DNA of 64,000 nucleotides from Pseudarthrobacter raffinosi (GCF_023913735.1 NZ_JAMXBH010000004.1:62001-126000); one strand, 5' to 3'; positions 16,121 to 24,992 are shown, counted from the stretch's first letter. The notes: generated by a model from the sequence alone, not told the origin. Numbers and translations are program-made.

Positions 16121-16657
16121 ATGGCAGGAAATCTTGTTGCCCGGTCCGTTCACGATCTGAGCGCTGCGGCATGGTTCGGCGGCGCGCTGATGGGAGCCAT
16201 TGGTCTGAACGGGGCGACGGCGGAGGCCAAGGATCCGACGGAACGTACCCGTCTTTCCAGCGCGGGCTGGATGAAGTGGGCTCCGATCCAGACTGCGGCT
16301 TTCGCCGCGCACCTGGTGGCTGACCTCGCCATCGCGTGGGAAAACAAGGGACGCATCGCGAAGCAGGACGGTGTGGCCCGCGATACCGCGATCAAGACGG
16401 CGGTCACGGTTGCCGGTGCCGCCGTGACACTCTACGCCGGCATCCTTGGCAAGAAGGTAGAAAGGCTCGCGGACGAGGGAGCGCGGGGCGCCACCGAGCC
16501 GAATCCCGGTGCGTCCGAGGAACTGCAGTCGGCTCAGCAGCAGCTCAAGGTGCTGCAGTGGGCCGTCCCGGCCTTCGCTGCCGCGGTGATTGTCCTGGGT
16601 GCCAAGCACGGCGAGATGCAGCGGCCCAAGAACGTGTTCCAGGGCCTCCGCCCCTAA
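16121..16657 (+). CDS. hypothetical four-helix membrane protein
   Basis: 178 residues, with hydrophobic segments near 14-30, 52-72, 88-108 and 142-160 and short charged connections; the C-terminus ends in a basic stretch (KHGEMQRPKNVFQGL). I do not recognise a domain. The start ATG 16121 has TTAGGAAA upstream. Possible promoter elements are TTTCGT at 16005 and TATCAT at 16029. It is followed by a strong hairpin and is a single-gene unit. Confidence 0.6.
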   Translation: MAGNLVARSVHDLSAAAWFGGALMGAIGLNGATAEAKDPTERTRLSSAGWMKWAPIQTAAFAAHLVADLAIAWENKGRIAKQDGVARDTAIKTAVTVAGAAVTLYAGILGKKVERLADEGARGATEPNPGASEELQSAQQQLKVLQWAVPAFAAAVIVLGAKHGEMQRPKNVFQGLRP

Positions 16658-16687
16658 GCGGTAGCGGCAGTACTAAGACGCGGTGAC

Positions 16688-16731
16688 GCCCGACGGCGGT
16701 TCGGCACCCAGGTGCCGGACCGTCGTCGGGC
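16688..16731. terminator. hairpin after the four-helix membrane protein gene
   Basis: 21-bp arms (16688-16708 and 16711-16731) with two mismatches and a 2-nt loop. It begins GCCCGACGGCGG. A GC-rich stem without a T-run. Confidence 0.65.
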
Positions 16732-16836
16732 GCTGTGCTTGCGACGCGCAAAGCGGCTGGCGATGCGCAGAAGAGCTGGCGCGCCCGATATTTCCAGCGC
16801 GCCAGGGAATAGGCGCCTCGATTTTGAAGAGCCGGC

Positions 16837-18006
16837 TCAGACCGGCTGGCTGTTGGGCGGCGGGAGGTCCGGATTCATGTCCTCAAGGTTCGGATCCTCA
16901 GCGGTCCACACCTGAATGACAGCCCAGATGACGGCCGCCATGGGGACAGACAGGACCGCGCCGATGATGCCCGCCAGGATGGTGCCGGCAGTCAGGGCCA
17001 TCAGGATCACCAGTGCGTGAAGCTGGAGCGACTTGCCCATCACGATCGGCTGCAGCAGGTCACCCTCCAACTGGTTCACGGCGATCACCACGGCCACCAC
17101 GATCAGCGCCACCACCGGACCGTTGGCCACGAGGGCCACCAGGGCCGCGAGGATGCCGGCAACCGTGGCTCCCACCAGCGGGATGAAAGCGGTCATGAAG
17201 ATGATGATGGCCAGCGGGAACGCCAGTGGAACCTGCAGGATCACGAGTGCCGCGCCGATGGCCACGGCATCCACCAGGGCCACGATGGCGGTGCCGCGGA
17301 CGTAGCCGCCCAGGACTTCGAGCGTGCGGCTGCCCACCCGGCGGAGTTTTGCTTCCCGCTGCCCGCTGAAGGGTCGCAGGAAGAAGTTCCAGATTTTGGC
17401 GCCGTCCTTGAGGAAGAAGAACAGGATGACCACCATCAGTGCGCTTCCGGCCAGGAACTCTGTCACCACGGACAGTCCGGTGATGGCACCCGAGCGGACC
17501 TGGCTGCTGGTGGCAAACTGGATGATCCCCTCCCGTGCCTGGTTCAGCTGCTCCCGGTCGATCGGAATTGGACCGGTGAGCAGGAACTGCTCCAGCTCGT
17601 CCAGTCCCGAGGAGGCCTGCTGCGCCAGCTCGGCCCACTGGCTCCGGACGGAGAAGTAGATGACCGTCCCAACGCCGGCCAGCAGGAGCAGGAGCGCCAC
17701 AAACGCCAGTCCCGTGGCCGCGGCGCCCGGCAGACCGCGGCGGCGGAGCACGTTGACGAACGGGCCGATGGCCGCGGCAAGGATCAGGGCGATCAGGACC
17801 GGAATGACCAGAAGCTTGATCTGCATCAGGGCGTACACAGAGACCACGGCCACTGCCAGGATCAGCAGGACCTGGGCCGAACGGATACCCACTCTTCCCA
17901 GCCCGTCGGCCCACAGCGCGCCGGGCGGCTTCCGCTCCCGAGGCTTCGCCGGTGTCACTTCGCTCGGGGTTTCTTCGTTCGGGGCCTGGTGGGTTGCTCG
18001 TGACAT
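16837..18006 (-). CDS. AI-2E family (PerM-type) transporter
   Basis: 389-residue membrane protein of the AI-2E exporter-like/PerM superfamily. A charged N-terminal tail precedes paired helices (about 42-100). A long extracytoplasmic/amphipathic region around 115-165 follows, then the conserved block VILFFFLKDGAKIWNFFLRPF and a four-helix C-terminal half with ITAFIPLVGATVAGI-like and NQLEGDLLQPIVMGKSLQLH motifs that define the family. The substrate is unknown; many members act in osmotic or Na+/H+ contexts rather than in AI-2 export. The start ATG 18006 has AGGAG upstream. Transcribed alone. Confidence 0.82.
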   Translation of the reverse strand: MSRATHQAPNEETPSEVTPAKPRERKPPGALWADGLGRVGIRSAQVLLILAVAVVSVYALMQIKLLVIPVLIALILAAAIGPFVNVLRRRGLPGAAATGLAFVALLLLLAGVGTVIYFSVRSQWAELAQQASSGLDELEQFLLTGPIPIDREQLNQAREGIIQFATSSQVRSGAITGLSVVTEFLAGSALMVVILFFFLKDGAKIWNFFLRPFSGQREAKLRRVGSRTLEVLGGYVRGTAIVALVDAVAIGAALVILQVPLAFPLAIIIFMTAFIPLVGATVAGILAALVALVANGPVVALIVVAVVIAVNQLEGDLLQPIVMGKSLQLHALVILMALTAGTILAGIIGAVLSVPMAAVIWAVIQVWTAEDPNLEDMNPDLPPPNSQPV

Positions 18007-18136
18007 GGAAACTCCTGGTCATCGGCGGGCACCCGGGATGCGGGAGGCACCCGGGGCGTAACTTCCTGCGTCAGGTAGTAAGCCTACTGATGGGGCTGGC
18101 CCGCGGAGAAACCACACCTTCGCGCGCCCCTGAAAG

Positions 18137-18190
18137 TAGGTAGCAGTAAGTGTCGTTATGAGCGCTCATAACGACACTTAGTGCTACCTA
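18137..18190. repeat. family A palindrome, second copy
   Basis: 26-bp arms (18137-18162, 18165-18190) with one mismatch and a 2-nt loop; the half-site begins TAGGTAGCAGTAAGTGTCG. It is followed by GTTGGGCC as in the copy at 13409. It lies between the AI-2E transporter promoter region and the end of the GntR gene. Confidence 0.8.
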
Positions 18191-18214
18191 GTTGGGCCAC
18201 CACGCAGGACGGGA

Positions 18215-18895
18215 TTACGCCCGCAGCCACTCCGCGCAGGTGTTCAGGTTCTGGTTGACGCTGGCCACTGCGGCGTCGGCATCGTGGGCCTCGATCGCGT
18301 CCACCAGGGCGCCATGGCCCTCGTGCGTAAGACCGTCAAGCCGGCCCTTGCGTTGCTGCTTGAGCAGGTCCTGGTGGAACACGTCACCGAAACTGACGTA
18401 GAGCTCGTGCAGCAGCGGGTTCCCAGAGGCCCGGGCAACGCGCGCATGGAAGTCCCAGTCCGCCCGGGCCCAACCCTCGAAGTCTGCGGCGTTCCAGGCG
18501 ACTTCCCGGGTGGCGAGCACGGCACGCAGTGCGGCGACGTCGTCGGCCGTTGCATTCCGGGCGGCAAGACGCGCCGCCTGGGTATCCAGGCCCAGCCTGA
18601 CCTCGAGGATGTGTTCGTCCGTGTGGTCCTGGTACATGCGCCGGGCGGCGCCGGACATCTCGCTGGTGGCGCGGACGTAGGTGCCGTCGCCGCGGCGGAC
18701 CTCCAGCATCCCGCTGTGGGCCAGGGCCTTGATGGCTTCGCGCAACGTGCCGCGCGAGACGCCCAGGCGCTGCATCAGTTCCGGTTCAGAGGGGATGCGC
18801 TGGTCCAAGGGCCACTCGCCGGAGTGGATCATCTGCCGGAGTTTGGCGGTGACCTCGTCGGCGAGAGGCTGGCGGTGTGAGGTGCTCAGGGTCAT
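18215..18895 (-). CDS. GntR/FadR-family transcriptional regulator
   Basis: 226 residues: an N-terminal winged helix (about 10-72; PLADEVTAKLRQMIHSGEW and LGVSRGTLREAIKALAHSGM) and an all-helical FCD effector domain (about 90-215). The FCD domain carries the usual metal/ligand histidines (DWDFHARVARASGNPL, THEGHGALVDAIEAHD). It follows the MFS gene by 9 bp on the same strand, so the two form one operon. It probably controls its own operon through the palindrome at 20134-20160. Confidence 0.85.
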   Translation of the reverse strand: MTLSTSHRQPLADEVTAKLRQMIHSGEWPLDQRIPSEPELMQRLGVSRGTLREAIKALAHSGMLEVRRGDGTYVRATSEMSGAARRMYQDHTDEHILEVRLGLDTQAARLAARNATADDVAALRAVLATREVAWNAADFEGWARADWDFHARVARASGNPLLHELYVSFGDVFHQDLLKQQRKGRLDGLTHEGHGALVDAIEAHDADAAVASVNQNLNTCAEWLRA

Positions 18896-18904
18896 GGCGT
18901 CCTA

Positions 18905-20125
18905 CTACTTCAGGCCGGACAAGGGGGCACGCGAGATCAGGTGGGCCACCACCACTTGGACCACGGCGAGGCCCAGCAGCAGTGCCAGTGGCAGGGTCCA
19001 GCCTCCGGTAGCGCTGAACAGCAGACCCGCACCGAAGGGGCCGGCAGTCGCCAGCAAGTAGCCGGTGGACTGCGCCAGCGTGGACAAGGCCGTGGTCTCG
19101 GCAGTGCTTGTCCCGCTCCGGCTGATCATCACCATCACCAGGGGGAAAATTCCCAGGCCGAAGCCCAGCAGGACCGCGGGAATGACGGCCAGGCCCACCG
19201 GCAGGAACAGCAGCGAGGCCATGCCGGCCACCATCATGAGGCTGACCAGATACAGCGCGGGGCGGAGCATCCGGGGCCGGGAGCCGATGGCGATCACCAA
19301 CATGCCGGCCGGCACAGAGACCAGCTGCATGAGCCCGTACATCAGGCCGCTGTCCGCCGCGTTGAGCCCCATGCTGATCAGGATGGAAGGGAACCAGCTG
19401 ATGAGCGCGTACGCGAGCAGCGACTGGAGAGCGAAGATGGCCGTGAGCAGCTGGCCCTTCGGGGTGCGGAGCAGTGGCCACGGGGAGATGCGGACAGCCG
19501 TGCTCCGGACGCTGTTGCGGTGCGCATGCAGAACGACGGGCAGGAAGCCCAGGAAGGCAGCCACCGCCAGGAACCCGATTACGCCCACCGCGGCGGACGG
19601 CGAGCCGAGCGCCAGGGCCAGCGGGACCACGGCGACCGCGGTGACAGTGGCGCCGGTGGTCATAGTGACGGTGTACAGCGCGGTCATCGCCGAGGTCCGG
19701 TGGGCAAAATGCTCGCGAATGAACGACGGCATGGCCACATTGCACACCGCCAGGCCGGACATCCCCACCACGGTGCCCGCCACCAGCATGCCCGTTGCCG
19801 GGATCCCGCGGAGCAGCAGCCCGCCGGCCAGGAAACCAAGCGCCAGCAGGATTGCCTTCTCGACGCCGAGCCGTCCGGTCAGCCATGACGTCGCCGCCCC
19901 GGCCACCGCAAAACAGAGCGTGGGGATGGACGGGATGATCGCCGCCACCAGCGGCCCGTAGCCCAGGACCTGCTGAAAATCATGGAGGAGGGCAGAAGCA
20001 CCCGCGATCCCCGCCCGCAGGTTCAGCCCAATCAGCACCAGCGCGATGACTCCGAAGACGACGGCGGAGCGCGGCTTGGGCGGCGCTTCGGACAGCGTCG
20101 GGGCATCGGAGGGGGCAACAGTCAT
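18905..20125 (-). CDS. MFS transporter, CynX/NimT family
   Basis: 406-residue, 12-helix major facilitator. The first helix carries NLRAGIAGASALLHDF, as in cyanate/2-nitroimidazole-type transporters, and a long charged loop (RNSVRSTAVRISPWPLLRT) separates the two six-helix halves. The substrate is not predictable. It is the first gene of an MFS-GntR operon. There is no ribosome binding site; TAACGT lies exactly 6 nt before ATG 20125 on the minus strand, so a leaderless transcript is likely. Confidence 0.82.
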   Translation of the reverse strand: MTVAPSDAPTLSEAPPKPRSAVVFGVIALVLIGLNLRAGIAGASALLHDFQQVLGYGPLVAAIIPSIPTLCFAVAGAATSWLTGRLGVEKAILLALGFLAGGLLLRGIPATGMLVAGTVVGMSGLAVCNVAMPSFIREHFAHRTSAMTALYTVTMTTGATVTAVAVVPLALALGSPSAAVGVIGFLAVAAFLGFLPVVLHAHRNSVRSTAVRISPWPLLRTPKGQLLTAIFALQSLLAYALISWFPSILISMGLNAADSGLMYGLMQLVSVPAGMLVIAIGSRPRMLRPALYLVSLMMVAGMASLLFLPVGLAVIPAVLLGFGLGIFPLVMVMISRSGTSTAETTALSTLAQSTGYLLATAGPFGAGLLFSATGGWTLPLALLLGLAVVQVVVAHLISRAPLSGLK

Positions 20126-20160
20126 GTCTTAACGTTAGACGTTAGACGTTTGATGTCTAG
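20126..20160 (-). promoter_or_regulatory. promoter and probable GntR operator of the MFS-GntR operon
   Basis: Minus-strand -10 TAACGT (20137-20132) is followed by 6 nt and the ATG. Overlapping and upstream are two tandem GTTAGAC heptamers (20134-20140, 20141-20147). The inverted repeat TAGAC-N7-GTCTA (20143-20159) includes the second heptamer. An operator covering the core promoter would act by repression. Confidence 0.55.
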
Positions 20161-20291
20161 AATTCTGTGGTGAACCTCTCCCCGTCGTTAACGTTGGGGC
20201 AATAGACTCGGGCCACGAGAGTTCAGTCCCGGGCTCGTAAGAACTCGTCCAGCTGGATCTGGCGCCCATCAACGTGGAAGGACGGCCGGGC

Positions 20292-21926
20292 ATGGCTTTG
20301 CAGGCAGTTGAGGTCGAAAAGAAGTACGACGTCGGTCATGACGCTGAGGTGCCTTCGCTCGCGGAGATCCCCGGGGTAGTCAGGGTGGGGGAGCCTCACG
20401 TGGACACCTTGGAAGCGGTGTACTTCGACACAGCAAGTCACACGCTCGCCTCCCGCGATATCACCCTTCGCCGCCGCACGGGAGGAGTCGACGCCGGCTG
20501 GCACCTGAAGCTGACCGTGGAGGGCCCCCGGTCCGGTGACGGGTCCGGCGGCTCCGGCTCGGAACCCCAGCGGCGCCGCGAGCTGCACGCCCCGCTGGGC
20601 CAGCCCGGCGTCGTTCCTGACAGCCTTTTGGCGCACGTGCTGGCCTACCTCCGCGGCGAGGACGCCGCCCCGGTGGTCCGGCTGAAAACCCAGCGGACCA
20701 CCTATGCGTTATATGGCGCGGACGGTGTCCACCTGGCGGACCTGGCGGATGACCGCGTGAGCGCAGAGCTGCTCGGCGCTGCGGGCGGCGCGGGCGCCGC
20801 GGTGGGGGACGGCGCGGGCGCCGCGGTTGGGGACGCGGCAGCGCCCGAGGGGGAGGCCCGGACGCGGCAGTGGCGTGAATGGGAGCTCGAGCTGGTGCAC
20901 GGGAGTCCGGAACTGTTCCCGGCCGCTGAGGAAATCCTGGCGGCCGCCGGGGCGCTCCCGGCCAAGCACGGCTCTAAGCTGGCAAAAGTCCTGGCACTGC
21001 CTGCCAGGGAGTCCGGTGCCGCTGCCGGCCCAAAAAGTCCTGGTATAAAGGGGCCCGTGTCGGACCTCCTGACCGCCTACCTGGCTGAGCAGATCAGCGA
21101 GATCCTGGCGCACGATCCCGGCATCCGCCTGGAGGAACCCGAGGCTGTGCACGACCTTCGGTCGGCCACCCGCCGGGCCCGTTCGGCGCTGCAAGCCTAC
21201 CGGCGGTTCTACAATGCCCTGGCTGTGCGGCACCTCGGTGCCGAGCTCAAATGGCTTGGCCGCGTGCTGGGCGTGCCGCGGGACGCTGAAGTCATGCTGG
21301 ACCGCCTGCGCGCGCATACGGCGGAGCTGCCCCCGGTACTGGCCTCGGCGGTGAAGGACCGGCTGGAGGATGACCTCGGAGCGAGCCGGGACGCAGCCCA
21401 CCGGAAACTCCAGATGGCGATGGTTTCCGCGCGCTATTTCCAACTGCTGGACGGCCTCGAGGCCTTCCTTGACAACCCGCCGGTCCGCCCGGGCGCCGCA
21501 GCCCCGGCCCGCAAGGCGGCGGTCAAGCTGGTGGCCAAGGCAGCCAAAAGGCTGGAGCGCGCAGCCAGGACAGCCAGGCGAACACACAGGGGAGCCGAGC
21601 ACGAGACGGCGCTGCACCAGGTGCGCAAGGACGCCAAGCGGCTGCGGCACGTGGCGGAATCCGTGGAGCCGGTCCACGGCAAGCACGCCACGAAAATCGC
21701 CAAGGCCGCGCGCCGCCAGCAGCAGATTCTCGGCGATTTCCACGACAGCGTGGTGGCCCGGGACCTGCTGGCCAAGCTGGCGGCGGCGCCGGACCTGCCC
21801 GAGGCCGTCGCGTCAGCCTACGTCACGCTCCATACCCGGCAGGTGCAGCTCGCGGCCGAGGCCGAAGCTGAGTACCGGAAGGAACAAAAGAAGTCCCGGA
21901 AGTTCCTCCGGGGGACGGTCATTTAG
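20292..21926 (+). CDS. CYTH-CHAD domain protein
   Basis: 544-residue cytoplasmic protein joining a CYTH (triphosphate tunnel) domain, about 1-225, to a CHAD domain, about 245-535. The CYTH ExExK signature is at the N-terminus (VEVEKKY), and strand motifs such as YFDTASHTLASRDITLRRRTG follow. CHAD, a polyphosphate-binding helical domain rich in Lys/Arg/His, shows the paired AVHDLRSATRRAR and LHQVRKDAKRLRH helices. Such fusions are linked to polyphosphate metabolism. The start ATG 20292 has GGAAGGACGG upstream. A Gly/Ala/Asp linker (about 166-184) is made by a short tandem DNA repeat near 20785-20835. Confidence 0.88.
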   Translation: MALQAVEVEKKYDVGHDAEVPSLAEIPGVVRVGEPHVDTLEAVYFDTASHTLASRDITLRRRTGGVDAGWHLKLTVEGPRSGDGSGGSGSEPQRRRELHAPLGQPGVVPDSLLAHVLAYLRGEDAAPVVRLKTQRTTYALYGADGVHLADLADDRVSAELLGAAGGAGAAVGDGAGAAVGDAAAPEGEARTRQWREWELELVHGSPELFPAAEEILAAAGALPAKHGSKLAKVLALPARESGAAAGPKSPGIKGPVSDLLTAYLAEQISEILAHDPGIRLEEPEAVHDLRSATRRARSALQAYRRFYNALAVRHLGAELKWLGRVLGVPRDAEVMLDRLRAHTAELPPVLASAVKDRLEDDLGASRDAAHRKLQMAMVSARYFQLLDGLEAFLDNPPVRPGAAAPARKAAVKLVAKAAKRLERAARTARRTHRGAEHETALHQVRKDAKRLRHVAESVEPVHGKHATKIAKAARRQQQILGDFHDSVVARDLLAKLAAAPDLPEAVASAYVTLHTRQVQLAAEAEAEYRKEQKKSRKFLRGTVI

Positions 21927-21936
21927 GGCAGCTGGC

Positions 21937-23373
21937 CTACCTGGCCTGCCGCGCTCCGAGCCGCGACACGGCGAGCGCCAACCACAGCTGCACACGGTCC
22001 GCCGTGACCGAAGGATCGTAGCCGGTCAGCTCGGTGATCTGCGCCAGCCGGTACCGTACGGTGTTCCGGTGCAGGGTCAGGGCTTCGGCGACGGCGGCCA
22101 CGGAACCGTTCTTGCTCAGGTAACTTTCCAGGGTGGTCACGAGTTCCGCGCCGTGGGCGGCGTCGAAGGCTCGCAGCGGGTTCAGTGACTCGTGGGCCAT
22201 GTCGGCCAGGGGAACGTCTTCGCTGGCCAGCAGCAGGGAGGTCAGGCTCAGCCGTTCCGGCTCGTTCACCGGCAGGCCGTGGCTGGCCGCGTCGCGGGCC
22301 TCGAAGTAGCTCCAGCGCAGGCCGTTCGGCTTGGTGTACGCGCCGCCGATGCCGATCGTCGCGTGGATCCCAGCCTCAGCCAGGTGGTCGCTGAGTCTCC
22401 GGGCCAGCGCAGGTGCCGCGCCGCCGTCGTCGTTAATCACCACCACCAGATCCTTCCCGACGACGGCGGCCACCGCGTTCTCCAGCGGCTGCGGTACGGA
22501 GGTGCTCACCAGTGCCTTGTGATGGGCGGCGGACACCGCCAGCAGCACCACGTTCTTGCGCGTGCTGTTCAGGCCCACACCGGCCAGGCGCCGCTGGGCC
22601 TCGCTGGTCTCCAGGGAGCCGTGGATGACGTCCTCCAGCACCTGGCCACACAGTGCGCGCTGGGCCTGGCGCTGCTTGACCATGTTGTTCAGCTCCACGC
22701 TGATCAGGTTCTGGGCGTAGCCGATAATGCCGGAATCCTCGAACGGCTGGCGAACCCACAGCGTGCAGGCATCGCGGCGGCCGGTGGGGATGGGGTAGGA
22801 GGCCCACGTGTCAGCGAAGGGGAGCTCGGTGCTGCTGTTGTACAGGTGGGCGGTGAACTGGGTGAGGGCAATCTCTGTCCTCAGCATGCCGCCCAGGTGC
22901 TTGAGGAGCTGGGTGAGGCCGCCGCCGGTGAGGAGGGCGCGTGCCAGGATCTGGTGGCCCGCGATCAGGCGCTCCAGCTTGGCGACATGATCAGCGGCCT
23001 GCGCTTCCGCCACCAGCTTGCCGATGGCAATGAACGGAGTCTCGTAAGGCACCTGGACGATCGGCAGCCCCCAGCGGTTGGCCTCGGCAGTCAGGGCCGG
23101 CGGGACGGCGTCGTGCGTCAGCCCTGTCCCGAACCCGATGCCCACGGCTCCGGCGCGCTGGACCTGCCGGACGAAGCGCCGCTGCTCGGGCGCGGACCGC
23201 AGGCGCATGCCGGTGGTGAGCACCAGTTCGCCGCCGCTGAGGAAACGCTGCGGGTCCTCCAGCTCCGTGACGGCAACCCAGTTGATGTCCTCGTGCCAGG
23301 TGGTCTCGGCAAGGCCTGCATTGGACAGGTGGAGGGAGTGCACGCCGAGCAGGGTGGCGAGGGAAATGGCCAT
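21937..23373 (-). CDS. PucR-family transcriptional regulator
   Basis: 478 residues. The N-terminal PucR domain (about 1-130; LATLLGVHSLHLSNAGLA through FLSGGELVLTTGM) is followed by a middle GGDEF-like/CdaR region. The C-terminal HTH_30 helix-turn-helix is at about 420-475 (LESYLSKNGSVAAVAEAL, LHRNTVRYRLAQITEL). Regulators of this type control purine, GABA or polyamine catabolism. It is divergent from the aminobutyraldehyde dehydrogenase-GabT pair and most likely controls it. Its promoter looks leaderless: TATCCT then 6 nt then ATG, with no RBS. Confidence 0.85.
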   Translation of the reverse strand: MAISLATLLGVHSLHLSNAGLAETTWHEDINWVAVTELEDPQRFLSGGELVLTTGMRLRSAPEQRRFVRQVQRAGAVGIGFGTGLTHDAVPPALTAEANRWGLPIVQVPYETPFIAIGKLVAEAQAADHVAKLERLIAGHQILARALLTGGGLTQLLKHLGGMLRTEIALTQFTAHLYNSSTELPFADTWASYPIPTGRRDACTLWVRQPFEDSGIIGYAQNLISVELNNMVKQRQAQRALCGQVLEDVIHGSLETSEAQRRLAGVGLNSTRKNVVLLAVSAAHHKALVSTSVPQPLENAVAAVVGKDLVVVINDDGGAAPALARRLSDHLAEAGIHATIGIGGAYTKPNGLRWSYFEARDAASHGLPVNEPERLSLTSLLLASEDVPLADMAHESLNPLRAFDAAHGAELVTTLESYLSKNGSVAAVAEALTLHRNTVRYRLAQITELTGYDPSVTADRVQLWLALAVSRLGARQAR

Positions 23374-23529
23374 GGCTCAAGGATAGACGGACGCTGGTCA
23401 ACCGCACTAAACATTGCGGCCAAGGGTGTGCAGGTGGCTATTCCCCGGGGGAAGGTGCTGGCATAGGCTCAAGGCAGTCGCAACCATCCGCTTCGCAGCT
23501 GATGTTCCCTATGAAAGAGGTTGTACACC
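23374..23529. promoter_or_regulatory. divergent promoter region between pucR and the GABA-catabolic genes
   Basis: The leftward -10 TATCCT (23385-23380) sits 6 nt before the pucR ATG. Rightward, TAGGCT (23464-23469) is a candidate -10. Seventeen bp upstream lies the near-perfect palindrome TTCCCCGGGGGAA (23441-23453), overlapping the -35 position, a candidate PucR operator. Confidence 0.45.
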
Positions 23530-24960
23530 GTGGTTCAAACCTTGCAGAACTTCATCAACGGTGAGTTCGTCACGCCCGCGGGCACTGACCTGCTGGACAT
23601 CGTCAATCCCACCAACGGCGAGGTAGTGGCGCAGTCGCCCGTGTCCATCCAGGCTGACGTCGATGCCGCCATGACCGCGGCCAAGGACGCCTTCAAGTCC
23701 TGGAAGCACGTCACCCCCGGACAGCGCCAGCTTATGCTGCTCAAACTCGCCGACGCCGTTGAAGCCAACAGCGACGAACTTGTCGAAGCCCAGCACCGCA
23801 ACACCGGGCAGGTCCGCTCCCTGATTGCCTCCGAGGAAATTGCAGCCGGCGCCGACCAGCTCCGCTTCTTCGCCGGTGCCGCGCGCATCCTGGAAGGCAA
23901 GTCCGCGGGCGAATACTTCGAAGGCCACACCTCCTACGTGCGCCGCGAACCCATCGGTGTGGTGGCCCAGGTTGCGCCGTGGAACTACCCGTTCCTGATG
24001 GCCATCTGGAAGATCGGCCCTGCGCTCGCGGCCGGCAACACCGTAGTCCTCAAGCCCTCCGACACCACCCCCGAATCCACCCTGGTGCTGGCCCGCCTGG
24101 CCGGCGACATCCTGCCTGCCGGCGTGCTGAACGTGGTGCTGGGAACCGGCGAAACCGGCGCCATGATGGTGGAACACCGGGTCCCCGGCCTGGTCTCCAT
24201 CACGGGCTCGGTCCGCGCCGGCATCGCCGTGGCCTCCGGAGCCGCGAAGGGCCTTAAGCGCGCCCACCTGGAGCTCGGCGGCAAGGCCCCGGCCATCGTG
24301 TTCAAGGACGCCGACATCAAGAAGAGCGCCGCGGCCATCGCCGAGTTCGCGTTCTTCAACGCCGGCCAGGACTGCACCGCCATCACCCGCGTGCTGGTGG
24401 AGGATTCGGTCCACGACGACGTAGTGGCGGCCATGGTGGAGCACACCAAGACCCTGCACACCGGCTCGCAGAACGACGAAGAGAACTACTTCGGCCCGCT
24501 GAACAACGTGAACCACTTCAACGCCGTCACCTCCGTGGTGGAGCACCTCCCGGAAAACTGCAAGGTTGTCACGGGCGGGCACCGCGCCGGGGATAAGGGC
24601 TTCTTCTTCGAACCCACCATCGTCACCGGCGCCAAGCAGACGGACGACATCGTCCAGCAGGAAACCTTCGGCCCGGTCATCACGGTGCAGAAGTTCTCCT
24701 CCGAGGCGGAGGCACTCGAGCTGGCGAACGACGTCGAATACGCCCTCGCGTCCAGCGTCTGGACATCCGACCACGGCACGGCGATGCGGATGAGCCGCGA
24801 CCTGGACTTCGGCGCGGTCTGGATCAACACGCACATCCTCCTGACGGCCGAAATGCCGCACGGCGGCTTCAAGCAGTCCGGTTACGGCAAGGACCTCTCC
24901 ATGTACGGCGTGGAGGACTACACGCGCATCAAGCACGTCATGAGCGCACTCGACGCCTAG
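23530..24960 (+). CDS. gamma-aminobutyraldehyde dehydrogenase
   Basis: NAD(P)-dependent aldehyde dehydrogenase, 476 aa. The catalytic Cys282 is in FNAGQDCTAITR and the general base Glu248 in LELGGKAP; the cofactor region includes PWNYPFLMAIWK and GSVRAG. The ending (AVWINTHILLTAEMPHGGFKQSG) and the pairing with GabT match aminobutyraldehyde dehydrogenases of putrescine catabolism (PatD/PuuC role). I use GTG 23530 as start because AAAGAGG is 10 nt upstream; TTG 23521 is too close to it. It is followed by gabT after 59 nt. Confidence 0.85.
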   Translation: MVQTLQNFINGEFVTPAGTDLLDIVNPTNGEVVAQSPVSIQADVDAAMTAAKDAFKSWKHVTPGQRQLMLLKLADAVEANSDELVEAQHRNTGQVRSLIASEEIAAGADQLRFFAGAARILEGKSAGEYFEGHTSYVRREPIGVVAQVAPWNYPFLMAIWKIGPALAAGNTVVLKPSDTTPESTLVLARLAGDILPAGVLNVVLGTGETGAMMVEHRVPGLVSITGSVRAGIAVASGAAKGLKRAHLELGGKAPAIVFKDADIKKSAAAIAEFAFFNAGQDCTAITRVLVEDSVHDDVVAAMVEHTKTLHTGSQNDEENYFGPLNNVNHFNAVTSVVEHLPENCKVVTGGHRAGDKGFFFEPTIVTGAKQTDDIVQQETFGPVITVQKFSSEAEALELANDVEYALASSVWTSDHGTAMRMSRDLDFGAVWINTHILLTAEMPHGGFKQSGYGKDLSMYGVEDYTRIKHVMSALDA

Positions 24961-24970
24961 CAACTCTCCC

Positions 24971-24992
24971 GGTGGTCGAGCTTGCCGAGACC
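24971..24992 (+). repeat. half copy of the REP-like element
   Basis: GGTGGTCGAGCTTGCCGAGA then CC resembles one arm of the cysN palindrome (GGTGGTTGAGCCTGTCGAAACC), differing at several positions. No second arm follows. It lies between the dehydrogenase stop and the gabT ribosome binding site. Confidence 0.55.
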
